From: CAYVZU01 sp964455935 | GTDB taxonomy: Bacteria; Fibrobacterota; CAYVZU01 | Length of the DNA stretch: 24,890 nucleotides | Direction: 5' to 3' | Assembly (NCBI GenBank): GCA_964455935.1 | Contig: CAYVZU010000054.1 | Span: 1 to 24,890 of the forward strand | In this document: piece after piece, positions 1 through 7,940 of the stretch | How the letters are laid out: each line of letters starts with the position of its first letter | How positions within the stretch are numbered: the stretch's first letter is position 1 | The notes under the pieces: model-generated | What the model was told of the DNA's origin: nothing | The model's database searches: none | What the model saw: the letters and a program-made list of their open reading frames with translations, nothing else | Translations under genes and position numbers: made by a program

Positions 1-702
1 GCGATCTGGTGGATCACCAGCCAAAAGAATGGTGCGCGCACACTGGGCCTGAAGCGAATTTTGGGCATTGGAAACTATGAAACGGCTTGGACATGGCTTC
101 GCAAATTGCACAGAGCCATGATTCGGCCGGGGCGGGAACGGCTGCAAGGCGAGATTGAGGTTGATGAAATGTACATCGGCTCTTTGGAAGAAGGTTTGCA
201 CGGCCGATGCGCCGGGGGAAACACATTGGTAGTCATCGCCGCGCAACGAGGTGGAAAGAAAACGGGGCGGATCCGTATGAAACAGATACCGGATGCATCG
301 TCTCAGGGCTTGCCTTCTTCTATTCGGGGAAAAATCGAACCTGGAAGCATGGTGATTACCGATTCTTGGCTGGGATACAAAGGGTTTAATCGGCTTAGTT
401 TCTTTCACGAGGTCCTAAACCTGAAAAAGCAAGAAAAGTTGGCATCCGGTCTTCTGCCCCATGTCCACCGTGTTGCCTTATTGCTGAAACAATAGCTGCT
501 GGGAACGCATCGCGACGCTGCTATCCATGATCGCCTCGATTGCTATCTTGGCGAATTTGCCTTTCGCTTCAACCAAAGAACTTCGAAACATCGCGGAAAG
601 CTTTATCATCGCTTGCTTCAAAATGCCGTCCAGGTTGAACATGCACCATACGCCAAGATCATCAAGCACGTTCGTGGCGCAAGACCCAAGTTCCACCACT
701 GA
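1..702 (+). pseudogene. IS1595-family (ISXO2-like) transposase, 5' end outside window, broken by in-frame amber stop
   Basis: The frame is open from base 1, so the start lies outside the window. The translation carries the IS1595/ISXO2-like DDE core: WWITSQKNGA and YETAWTWL near the start, then VDEMYIG with the first catalytic Asp (codon 163-165) and ITDSWLGY with the second (361-363). A TAG at 493-495 interrupts LLKQ*LLGTH where relatives usually have Trp, so one TGG-to-TAG change explains it. The same frame then continues without further damage through YLGEFAFRFNQR, which holds the expected third acidic residue (Glu at 553-555), to a natural TGA at 700-702. The truncated product would lack that catalytic residue. 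The copy is probably inactive unless the stop is suppressed. Terminal inverted repeats cannot be delimited because the left end is missing. Confidence 0.9.
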
Positions 703-1044
703 TTGAACTAACATGACCAAAGGGGATACCCCCTTGATATTTTCTATGTTCTCAGCCGTCTTAAAACCTTTTTCCTCCACTCTTTCCACCTGTTTGCAAA
801 AATAACATTTGCTGCAATTACCACATTTGACGCCGAACGACCCCTGTATCTAGCCTCCGCACATTGTGCCGGTCAGTGCCCAGCATACACGGCCTTCTTC
901 TTGACCGCCATGTAACCTACCGCATAAATATAGACCGCTGCAGGACACATGCCCAACTCATTTTCATTGGCTCCATCTGGTTCCCGCCCATATTTTTCTA
1001 CTTCCCAACAATTTTCCTTCAGCATGATTTGACCATTTTACTTA
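703..1044. other. Intergenic stretch with no recognisable gene
   Basis: No convincing coding sequence is seen on either strand between the broken transposase and the 3' end of the sensor kinase. A short hairpin lies at 720-735 (AAGGGG, four-base loop, CCCCTT), 18 bases after the transposase stop. It could be part of the right end of the insertion sequence or a weak terminator; no strong T-run follows it. The right boundary of the IS should fall somewhere here, but I could not identify it. Confidence 0.4.
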
Positions 1045-2604
1045 TTAATCATAAGGTCTCTCTATCGGTATTGTCATTGTTACCTTCGTACCCTCACCGG
1101 GGAATGATTCGAAATTCAGCGAGCCTCCATGGTCTTTAATAATACCCGATGAAACAGAAAGCCCAAGTCCGGTTCCACCCGAATCACGTTTGGTGGTAAA
1201 GAACGGGTCCGTAATTTGAGGAATCAAATCCTCGGCAATGCCGACGCCTTCATCTTTGACGATCACTCTTATACTTCCGATATCCTTATCATAATCTGTT
1301 ATGATAGCAATTTCCTGTTCAACATCTGCAAGCGCTTCGCATGAATTTAAAAGAAGATTGACGACAACCTGTTCCAGGCGCTGGAAATTTCCTTTTACCG
1401 GCGGCATGTTCTTGCCATATTCAACCGTAAAATGACTGGTCATCTCTCTTATTCTGTTTTCCACGAGTGTGATTGCGGACTTAACAACAGAGTTGATATC
1501 AACCTCCTGCGACAAGGCTGATATATCCTGCCGCGCATAATCCTTTAAACCGTCAACAATATTCTTGATCCGCTTCGAGCCGTCTATGATTCCCTTGAAT
1601 AGAGCCGGAATACTCTTGCGCATTTCCGAATATGGAAGGCTGCCAATTAGAAAATCCCCATTCTCCTGATAGTGCTTTTCTACAATTGAGGAAATAGCCT
1701 GCCATGCGTCGAAGAGCAGCGGGGCATTCAGCATTATGTAGTAATTGGGATTGTTGATTTCGTGCGCTACTCCAGAAACAAGCGTGCCGAGCGCTGCCAT
1801 TTTATCGGCCTGGATCAATTGCTGCTCATGCGCCCTAAGGCGCTCCTTTGTTGCTTTGTATTTTGTAATGTCGGTGGTAATGGAGACCATTTGAAGATTA
1901 CCGCGAGTATCCTGCACCGGATACGACCTGTCCCGCACCCATTTTATTGATCCTTCCGGGATCACAATACGGTACTGTTCATCATAGGCGGCATCTGTTT
2001 GATTTTTTAGAGAATAGGAAACACGATTTAGGTCTTTCGGGTGAATCAGGCGCATCCATGATTCCGGGTTTTCATATAATTCTTCACACTTCTGCTTCCA
2101 AATCTCTTCATATGCCCGGCTTACATAGTGAATCTTCGTCCTGTCCGCATTTGTAAGCCAAAATATTTCGCTGATGCTTTCCGCTATTTGCCGGAACCGC
2201 TCTTCGCTTGCTTTTGCCGAAAGCTCTGTCTCCTTTCGCCTGATGGCATAGCGTATGGATTTGCTCAGCGTCTTTTCGTCAAATTCCATCTTTATCAAAT
2301 AGTCCTGCGCCCCAAGAAGAACGATCTCTTCTGCCAAACACTCGTCTTCCATAGAGGTTATTATGATGATTGGAATATCTGGAAAATGGCTATGAAAAGT
2401 TTTAAAAGTCTCAATCCCCGCGCTATCGGGGAGATTGAGGTCCAAAAGGACGACTTCTACGGCAGCTTTCTCCAATTCCAGAATTCCTGTTTTAACCCGG
2501 TCAGCAGTCACCAACTCCATGGACCTGGGAAGCATTCTCTGAATGAAATTCCTTACCGAAAAATCATCCTCAATGGACAAAACTCTTATCTTCCCATTTT
2601 CCAT
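1045..2604 (-). CDS. Hybrid sensor histidine kinase: REC-PAS-HisKA-HATPase
   Basis: A 519-residue cytoplasmic kinase with no signal peptide or membrane segment. Residues 6-120 form a receiver (acidic pair in SIEDD, phospho-acceptor D55 in LLDLNLPD). A PAS fold spans about 135-255. The dimerisation/phospho-acceptor helix has H281 in GVAHEINNPN. The ATPase domain has the N-box (N420 in LLLNSCEAL), G1 (DEGVGI, 451-456), F-box (DPFFTTK) and G2 (GGTGLGLS, 476-483). All catalytic residues are present, so it should be active. The HEINNP-type H-box places it among receiver-led kinases that take input by phosphotransfer as well as through PAS. The minus-strand gene upstream is a response regulator, but a recombinase remnant separates them. 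The ATG at 2602-2604 lacks a clear ribosome site; it is chosen because the receiver starts a few residues later. Confidence 0.93.
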   Translation of the reverse strand: MENGKIRVLSIEDDFSVRNFIQRMLPRSMELVTADRVKTGILELEKAAVEVVLLDLNLPDSAGIETFKTFHSHFPDIPIIIITSMEDECLAEEIVLLGAQDYLIKMEFDEKTLSKSIRYAIRRKETELSAKASEERFRQIAESISEIFWLTNADRTKIHYVSRAYEEIWKQKCEELYENPESWMRLIHPKDLNRVSYSLKNQTDAAYDEQYRIVIPEGSIKWVRDRSYPVQDTRGNLQMVSITTDITKYKATKERLRAHEQQLIQADKMAALGTLVSGVAHEINNPNYYIMLNAPLLFDAWQAISSIVEKHYQENGDFLIGSLPYSEMRKSIPALFKGIIDGSKRIKNIVDGLKDYARQDISALSQEVDINSVVKSAITLVENRIREMTSHFTVEYGKNMPPVKGNFQRLEQVVVNLLLNSCEALADVEQEIAIITDYDKDIGSIRVIVKDEGVGIAEDLIPQITDPFFTTKRDSGGTGLGLSVSSGIIKDHGGSLNFESFPGEGTKVTMTIPIERPYD

Positions 2605-2736
2605 TTCAGCGCCATTTGCGGTATATTGCCGATTAATTTAGCTTCACTGCTACTGCCACATGAAGAAGGGGCTACAGAGAATGCCAACCTGAACCCCTGC
2701 CCGGTCACGTAGCCAGATTGCCAAACCGTTTCCGGT

Positions 2737-3066
2737 TCATGCGACTACCAGCCACATTCTGCCGATCATCCCTTGAACGGCCCCAAGAGAAATTCCGCCC
2801 TCTCTTGCCTTGCCAATGATCTTCTCCTGGTCCGGTTTGAGAAGGTCTAAATTTCCCTTCGAAAAACCATTCAACTCCTGAATCTCCGCTTCATCTACCT
2901 TGCTGTACCACACGAACATTGAATTCGTGTGGTGCCCCTGCTGGGCCTTGATAACTTCGCGGTCATGCCCTTCGCGCCGCTTGCGGTTCGTGTAGCAATG
3001 GCGGAAGTCATGAAGCCTAAGGTCCGCATGGCCCTTGGCATCCCCAATCTTTCTGAAAGCGCACCT
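2737..3066 (-). pseudogene. Tyrosine recombinase (phage-type integrase), C-terminal catalytic remnant
   Basis: Reading leftward from about 3066, the frame gives DLRLHDFRHCYTNRKR, REGHDREVIKAQQGHHTN and SMFVWYSKVDEAEI, then a stop at 2737-2739. These match the C-terminal motifs of tyrosine recombinases: H-x-x-R (HDFRH), the second His (GHHT), and the nucleophilic Tyr in MFxxY. The N-terminal DNA-binding part and the first catalytic Arg are absent. The frame runs into a stop at 3073-3075, and homology begins about where the neighbouring response-regulator gene ends (TAG at 3065-3067). It is therefore a 3' fragment, not a working integrase. The first internal ATG is at 2919, but a peptide from there would lose the HxxR and GH motifs. 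No tRNA or att duplication was recognised nearby. Confidence 0.8.
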
Positions 3067-3655
3067 ATCTTGTCATGCTCTGCTTTATGAGGTCCACAAC
3101 CACCATAATGCCGAACGGCTTCAAAAGAAATTTATTTGCGCCCGCCGCCAAGATCCGTTCCTCATACCCCTTTTGCTCATGGCCAGTGATTGCAATTATG
3201 AAAATATCGCTTGTCTCGGGAATCTCCTTTAGCCTGCGGCAAACTTCGATTCCGTTGAGGTCCGGCATCTCAATATCCAAGATCATCACGTCTGGCTTGC
3301 GCTTTCCAACCTCCAATAGAGCTTGCACCCCATTTTGCGCAATCCGCACTTCCGAATTGTCCTCCAAATAGCTGAGGATGGAATCTCCTACGATTTCGGC
3401 TATTGTTGGATCATCATCTACAACCAGAACTTTCAGTTTGCTGTCGTAATCGGGCAACACACCATTCTCACAATACTGCCTGTCCTTCCATTCATCAACC
3501 TTCGCTTTCTCGAAGCGCCAGACACCGCAAACCTTGAGGCAGGGAATGCTCTTGTTTTTGATCATCTTGAAAACCGTTCTTTCGCACACGTTCAAATAGG
3601 ACTGAACATCCTTCACCGTCATCATCTTCATGGCATTCATGCTTCGAATTCCCAT
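3065..3655 (-). CDS. Response regulator with N-terminal excisionase-like HTH and C-terminal receiver
   Basis: About 196 residues with an unusual domain order. Residues 10-58 resemble the helix-turn-helix of the excisionase/HTH_17 type (MTVKDVQSYLNV, CERTVFKMIKN, then VWRFEKAKVDEW). Residues 75-192 are a full receiver: D80-D82 acidic cluster, phospho-acceptor D127 in ILDIEMPD, T157 and K179 in LLKPF. Most DNA-binding response regulators have the receiver first. The start could be ATG 3655, 3640 or 3631; all keep the HTH, and none has a strong ribosome site. It is divergent from the kinase operon starting at 3803, so it may regulate that shared gap. The gene immediately precedes an integrase remnant, so the HTH could derive from a mobile-element excisionase. 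That origin is inference; the domains themselves are clear. Confidence 0.88.
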   Translation of the reverse strand: MGIRSMNAMKMMTVKDVQSYLNVCERTVFKMIKNKSIPCLKVCGVWRFEKAKVDEWKDRQYCENGVLPDYDSKLKVLVVDDDPTIAEIVGDSILSYLEDNSEVRIAQNGVQALLEVGKRKPDVMILDIEMPDLNGIEVCRRLKEIPETSDIFIIAITGHEQKGYEERILAAGANKFLLKPFGIMVVVDLIKQSMTR

Positions 3656-3724
3656 TGATAATGTAGATAATAATACTTTTTGCAACCCTATACAAGCACA
3701 TGCAACTCTTTGCCTTGATCATTT

Positions 3725-3750
3725 GGGGCATAAATATTTATATATACCCC
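3725..3750. promoter_or_regulatory. AT-rich palindrome in the divergent promoter gap
   Basis: The gap between the divergent regulator (minus) and kinase operon (plus) contains a perfect 12-base palindrome, ATAAATATTTAT at 3730-3741, flanked by GGGG (3725-3728) and CCCC (3747-3750). It overlaps the AT-rich stretch where a promoter would lie, about 60 bases ahead of the ATG at 3803. It could be an operator for the HTH-receiver protein. No clean -35/-10 pair was identified. Confidence 0.3.
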
Positions 3751-3802
3751 TTGGTATTCGTCTTTTCCCAAAAGAGCCATTGCCTAATTCTCGAAGCATT
3801 AT

Positions 3803-5326
3803 ATGCAACGAAATGAGTGCAGAATTTTGATCGTGGATGACGATAGGTCCGTGCGCAACGCTATCATAGAGGCGCTTGCCGGAACCGAATACATAGTCGA
3901 AACCGTTTCTTCCGGCAAGGAGGCGCTACTCAAAGTACCCGAATATGCTCCCCACCTGTTCCTAATTAATCTCACATTGCCGGGAATGGATGGCTTGGAA
4001 CTGCTTGCGGAACTGGATACCTCCAAGCATAATTATGAAGCAATCGTGATGACCGGCATCAATGATATTCAGGCCGTAAAGAAATCAATGGAACTGGGGG
4101 CATACGGCTACGTCTCCAAGCCTTTCGACAAGGAAGATCTGAAAAAGCGGGTTGAGAGCGCCATAAATCTTGCCGTTTCCAAAGAAGAGAAAGCCCGATA
4201 TTTGCATTCTCTGGAAACAGAAGTTTCCGACCACACCAAAAAATTGCAGCAGGCTTTCGAGATCATTGAAAACCGCGAGGAACGCCTTGATGCCATCATT
4301 AGCAGCATGGATGAGGGTCTCCTTGCCGTTGATGGTGATGAAAACATTATGCTAATGAATTCCAGGGCCGAAAAACTTCTTTCCATTGATTTCTCCCAGA
4401 GGATCGGGACACACTTAGAAACATCGCTGGCCAACTCATGTTTGGCCGGCCAGCTATTGCCGCTTCTGCGAGGCACAGCCGCGCTTTCCAAAGAAGGAAA
4501 CCTGATCAATGTGGATTGTGAATCGGGCGGAACAAAACACTGGCTTGTGCGAATTTCCGATTTGCGCAACCGCACCGGGCAAACAGTCGGAAGGATTCTC
4601 CTGTTTTTAGACCAGACCGAAAAAGTATGGGCCGAACGCATGCGCAATTCCTTTCTTTCTGTTGTTTCCCACGAATTGCGAACGCCTGTAAATATCCTTA
4701 CCAATTATTTCTCTGTCCTGCGAACTGGCTCCAACATGGAAAAACTGGTTCGCGAAGCCCTGGAGGACATGGAGCAAACCGGTTTACGCCTAAAAAGCAT
4801 GGTAAACAATCTGATTCAGGTTGCCAGCCTTTCAGGGTCGATAATTGACATGGAGCAGAGCCGGGTCTGCCTTGGCATGTTTGTTCAGCAGACAATCGCA
4901 AAATTCCATGCCGGGACCGTTCATAAGGGCGTCACCTTCGAATTCCAAAATGACGCGGGCGACACAAACATCGAAACCGATCCGAGAATCCTGGGCATTG
5001 CACTAAGCGCCCTGTTCGACAATGCCGTGAAATTCAACAAGAAGGATGGAAAGGTTCTCGTGGCAACGGCACTGGAAAGCTCCGAGGGTAAGAAGTCCTT
5101 TATGATTGCGATTACGGATGAAGGACCGGGTATTCCCAAATCCGAATCGGAAATTCTGCTTAGTGGGTTTATGCAGGGGGAAAATCCTCTAACACGCAAG
5201 CAAGGCGGATTGGGGACGGGGCTCTTTGTGGCTAAACGGTCGGTTGATATTTTGGGCGGCGAGTTTCGCATCGATTCCGCGGAAGGGAAAGGCACAACCG
5301 TCTGGCTGCGAATTCCTATTCGTTAG
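3803..5326 (+). CDS. Hybrid sensor kinase REC(D-to-N)-coiled coil-PAS-HisKA-HATPase
   Basis: A 507-residue soluble kinase that opens the seven-gene signalling run. Residues 6-125 are a receiver with an intact acidic cluster (VDDD, 11-14), Thr84 (VMTG) and the KPF lysine. The phospho-acceptor position reads LINLTLPGMDG, with Asn56 (codon AAT) where Asp is expected. A helical linker (about 125-160) and a PAS-like domain (about 160-275) follow. The HisKA H-box has H290 in SHELRTP. The ATPase domain has N407 (LFDNAVKFN), DEGPGI (439-444) and GGLGTGLF (468-475). The kinase half looks fully functional, while the receiver probably cannot be phosphorylated in the usual way. It may be locked in one state or act as a protein-binding module. 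The ATG at 3803 has only a weak GAAG ahead. Confidence 0.93.
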   Translation: MQRNECRILIVDDDRSVRNAIIEALAGTEYIVETVSSGKEALLKVPEYAPHLFLINLTLPGMDGLELLAELDTSKHNYEAIVMTGINDIQAVKKSMELGAYGYVSKPFDKEDLKKRVESAINLAVSKEEKARYLHSLETEVSDHTKKLQQAFEIIENREERLDAIISSMDEGLLAVDGDENIMLMNSRAEKLLSIDFSQRIGTHLETSLANSCLAGQLLPLLRGTAALSKEGNLINVDCESGGTKHWLVRISDLRNRTGQTVGRILLFLDQTEKVWAERMRNSFLSVVSHELRTPVNILTNYFSVLRTGSNMEKLVREALEDMEQTGLRLKSMVNNLIQVASLSGSIIDMEQSRVCLGMFVQQTIAKFHAGTVHKGVTFEFQNDAGDTNIETDPRILGIALSALFDNAVKFNKKDGKVLVATALESSEGKKSFMIAITDEGPGIPKSESEILLSGFMQGENPLTRKQGGLGTGLFVAKRSVDILGGEFRIDSAEGKGTTVWLRIPIR

Positions 5327-5373
5327 CCTAACTGCAAAAGGGCGCATCGTAATAAAACGGAATTGGAGGCTTT

Positions 5374-5760
5374 ATGGCAGGACCCAAAATCCTCATCATT
5401 GACGATGAAGAACTTCTTGTTAAGTCCACGAGGATTGCCCTTGAATTGAACGGCTACACACCGGAAGGGGCACTGGATGCGAAGGAAGGAATTTCCAAAG
5501 CCGCATCATTCAACCCCGATCTGATTCTGCTCGACATCATGATGCCCGGCATGGACGGTTGGCAAGCGCTTGACAAACTGAAACAGAAGCAAGCCACCCG
5601 TGAAATTCCTGTTATCATTTTCACGGCGAAAGAATACTCAGACGGCAAAACCCTTGCCCTATCCAAGGGCGCCATCGACTACGTGGCAAAACCGTTTCGC
5701 ATTGATGAATTAATTAGCATTATTGGCGAATGCTTGCCAAAGGGGAACACCCATGGATAA
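5374..5760 (+). CDS. CheY-like single-domain response regulator
   Basis: A 128-residue stand-alone receiver with nothing beyond the fold. It has acidic residues IIDDEE (9-13), phospho-acceptor D54 in LLDIMMPGMDG, T84 in IFTAKE and K106 in AKPF. It starts at an ATG preceded by GGAGG (5365-5369), the clearest ribosome site in this operon. It lies 47 bases after the REC-PAS kinase and overlaps the next kinase by 8 bases, so it is probably translated with it. With no output domain, it should act by protein contact or as a phosphate shuttle between the kinases encoded on either side. Confidence 0.95.
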   Translation: MAGPKILIIDDEELLVKSTRIALELNGYTPEGALDAKEGISKAASFNPDLILLDIMMPGMDGWQALDKLKQKQATREIPVIIFTAKEYSDGKTLALSKGAIDYVAKPFRIDELISIIGECLPKGNTHG

Positions 5761-6823
5761 CGCCTTCGGCAAATCCGACGAATTTCTCGAAGCCCTGCCT
5801 ATTGGCATTATTGTATTGGGTCCAAATTGGCGCATCGTTTCGCACAATGGTCTGGCTTTGAAGCTGCTGTCCATTGAGATCGTCGATGCCCTTGCGGACG
5901 ATTTCGGTCAGCAGGTGCCGAGTCCGGAATTCACGGTCTTCTGGGAGTGGTTTCGCGGCAATCCCTGCAAACGAGAGAAGCTCGTATTCGATCTCAACGG
6001 CAAGCGCATCAACCTAAGCGCCCAGCGGATACGCCAAAACAACGAGGATGGCGTTATTTTGGCGCTGGAAGACGCCACCAAAGTCAAAGAATTCGAAGAC
6101 CTGAAGCATGAATTCATCGAGGCAATTCTTCACCGCCTCCGCGCCCCACTTTCCACCCTGGAAACGACGCTTTCCATCGTGACAAGCAATAAGGCCGGCA
6201 AGCTGGATGACAGGATCAAGAGCATTCTCGATATGAGTTACCAGGAGGTGATCCGGCTTCATGACCTAAGCAGCGATCTTCGCGACCTGTTTTTTATTGA
6301 AACAGGGCTCATGGCCAGGGAAATCGACATCGAGACCTTCGCCATTTCGAAGATCATAGAAAAGGCAGTTGCAAGGCTGGAGCAAATGCCATCTCCCTAT
6401 GGCGCAATAGCGAATCGGCTTGGAATCGAAGGCGACAGTGGAGTCCTGGTCCAGGCCGATTTTGATAAATTGCGGCAGGTTTTAATCAACTTGCTCAAGA
6501 ATGCGATTGTATTCTCGCCAGGCAGCAAGCCCATTTTTATCCGTGTTTTCAAACGGATCGGCTGCGTATCCATTCAGATTCAGGACGGAGGCATTGGAAT
6601 CGCCAAAGAGAACATCGGCCTTATCTTTAATAAATTCTACCGTGAAGATAACGAGATTACCCGAAAAATACCCGGTAACGGGCTTGGTTTGTTTAATGCC
6701 AAAACCTTGATTGCCTTGATGGGTGGCGTGATCTACTGCGATAGTGAAAAAGGTGTCGGGACCAGCTTCTGGATGGATTTTTTTATGGAAGAACGGGAGC
6801 ATGCAAAGCATGCAGCGAAGTAA
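5753..6823 (+). CDS. PAS-containing histidine kinase with atypical H-box
   Basis: A 356-residue soluble protein. Residues 8-112 look like a PAS domain (LPIGIIVLGPNWRI, then a DG..LALEDAT strand). The phospho-acceptor helix follows with H127 in ILHRLRAPLSTL. The consensus there is HELRTPL, so the Glu after His, which acts as general base in HisKA kinases, is Arg here, and the Thr is Ala. The ATPase domain is well kept: N250 in NLLKNAIVFSPG, DGGIGI (278-283), FNKFYRED and GNGLGL (308-313). It could bind ATP but may phosphorylate poorly or by a different route. The ATG at 5753 overlaps the previous stop and has AGGGG about ten bases upstream; a longer in-frame start at 5723 is less likely. Confidence 0.9.
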   Translation: MDNAFGKSDEFLEALPIGIIVLGPNWRIVSHNGLALKLLSIEIVDALADDFGQQVPSPEFTVFWEWFRGNPCKREKLVFDLNGKRINLSAQRIRQNNEDGVILALEDATKVKEFEDLKHEFIEAILHRLRAPLSTLETTLSIVTSNKAGKLDDRIKSILDMSYQEVIRLHDLSSDLRDLFFIETGLMAREIDIETFAISKIIEKAVARLEQMPSPYGAIANRLGIEGDSGVLVQADFDKLRQVLINLLKNAIVFSPGSKPIFIRVFKRIGCVSIQIQDGGIGIAKENIGLIFNKFYREDNEITRKIPGNGLGLFNAKTLIALMGGVIYCDSEKGVGTSFWMDFFMEEREHAKHAAK

Positions 6824-7685
6824 AATCGTAAGCAGACTGGAGCGGATTGAGAACCTGCCGTCTTTGCCGATAATCGTGCACCAGATTCAGCAGTTAATGG
6901 CGAATCGCGACGCCAACATGAAGCAGATCGCTCTGGTTATTGCCAAGGACCAGGCCATCGCCTCACGGGTGATCCGTTTGGTCAACTCGGCCTTCTACGG
7001 ATTGCGCGAACGGGTGGGCTCCATTCAGCATGCAATCGTTGTTCTGGGCCTGAACACGATTCGGAATATCGTAACTGGAACCGCCATTGTGAAAACGTTC
7101 CAGGATGCCCAATGGGGTTCTACCTTCGACATGAACCGGTTTTGGCTTCACAGCATTGGCAGCGCAATGGGATGCAGGCTTCTAGCTCTGGAATTGGGCT
7201 GCACAGAACCCGAAGATTACTTTTTGGACGGTCTTGTGCACGATATCGGAATCCTGGCCATAGACCAGTTCTTTCATGAGGAATTCCAGGATATCCTGAA
7301 ACTCTCCGCAATAAATGGGACCGATTATCTGGATGCGGAGAAAGCTCGCTTGGAATGCACGCATGAAGACATCGGTGCCTATTTCATCAGGAAATGGAAA
7401 CTTCCCGAAGAGCTGGCGCTGACAATTCAACATCACCACCGGCCCATGGGACTTCTTGAGGAAACAGAATCCATCCGAGACAGGATCGCGATTCTGCACC
7501 TTGCGGAATCTAAATCGCGGCAGACCAAACACGGCTTATTCGTCTGCAATTTCAAATCCCAATATCAACGGCAAGCATTTATGCTCTTACGAACGGATGA
7601 AAAATTGCTGGACCGCATTTTTGTCGATGTCGAAAAGGAAGTTGTGGCCGTGGCTAAAGAATGGGGTGTGACCTTTGGCCATTGA
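6810..7685 (+). CDS. HDOD domain signalling protein
   Basis: About 291 residues. The first 210 or so match the HDOD fold: ENLPSLPIIVHQI, then IAKDQAIASRVIRLVNSAFYG, and an HD-like GLVHDIGIL (143-149). HDOD proteins are related to HD phosphohydrolases but usually lack the complete metal site; many act with two-component or c-di-GMP systems. No GGDEF or EAL domain is attached. The gene overlaps the preceding kinase by 14 bases and the next small gene by 11. The start may be ATG 6801 or 6810; GGGAG at 6795-6799 is better spaced for 6810. In this operon it is the only plausible effector besides the receivers, so it may be the output of the phosphorelay; this is inference. Confidence 0.9.
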   Translation: MQRSKIVSRLERIENLPSLPIIVHQIQQLMANRDANMKQIALVIAKDQAIASRVIRLVNSAFYGLRERVGSIQHAIVVLGLNTIRNIVTGTAIVKTFQDAQWGSTFDMNRFWLHSIGSAMGCRLLALELGCTEPEDYFLDGLVHDIGILAIDQFFHEEFQDILKLSAINGTDYLDAEKARLECTHEDIGAYFIRKWKLPEELALTIQHHHRPMGLLEETESIRDRIAILHLAESKSRQTKHGLFVCNFKSQYQRQAFMLLRTDEKLLDRIFVDVEKEVVAVAKEWGVTFGH

Positions 7686-7905
7686 AAATGGCAACCGCAA
7701 CGAAGCCGAAGACATGCTCAAAAAGCTGGAAGAACAACTGCGCAACATCGAAGCCGACGAGATGGCTAAAGGACATACCTGCGAGGAATTGCCCCCGCTC
7801 GGGGTAGGGATCCGCAAGACCAAGCTTCGCGTGAAGACGGAAATGAATAGCGTGCGGTTCTATGAGGACAGGAGAGAAAACGTGGTCAAAGTCGGGCCAT
7901 ATTGA
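7675..7905 (+). CDS. Small charged protein of unknown function
   Basis: Up to 76 residues, no family recognised. The first half is a charged, probably helical stretch (EAEDMLKKLEEQLRNIEADE). The second half is basic with a beta-like end (RENVVKVGPY). It has no Cys, signal peptide or membrane segment. The frame begins at TTG 7675, which overlaps the HDOD stop by 11 bases and has GGGG a few bases upstream; ATG 7714 is the alternative and gives 63 residues. Support for it being real is the snug fit: it fills the gap between the HDOD gene and the next receiver gene in an otherwise gapless operon, and its codon choice resembles its neighbours. It might be a partner or regulator of the HDOD protein. 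Confidence 0.5.
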   Translation: MAIENGNRNEAEDMLKKLEEQLRNIEADEMAKGHTCEELPPLGVGIRKTKLRVKTEMNSVRFYEDRRENVVKVGPY

Positions 7906-7940
7906 TAATCTTGGCTAAAACAGCCAGGGGCCAACGTCAA

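Noticed and set aside
478..789. Minus-strand open frame of 103 codons
   Set aside because: It is the reverse shadow of the transposase 3' half, whose plus-strand translation matches IS1595 motifs.
864..1139. Plus-strand open frame of 91 codons
   Set aside because: It overlaps the 3' end of the well-supported kinase gene on the other strand, has no ribosome site, and its residues resemble no protein.
2605..2736. tRNA gene or attachment site beside the integrase relic
   Set aside because: A GGTTC-like stretch is present, but no acceptor stem or cloverleaf can be folded and no direct repeat was found.
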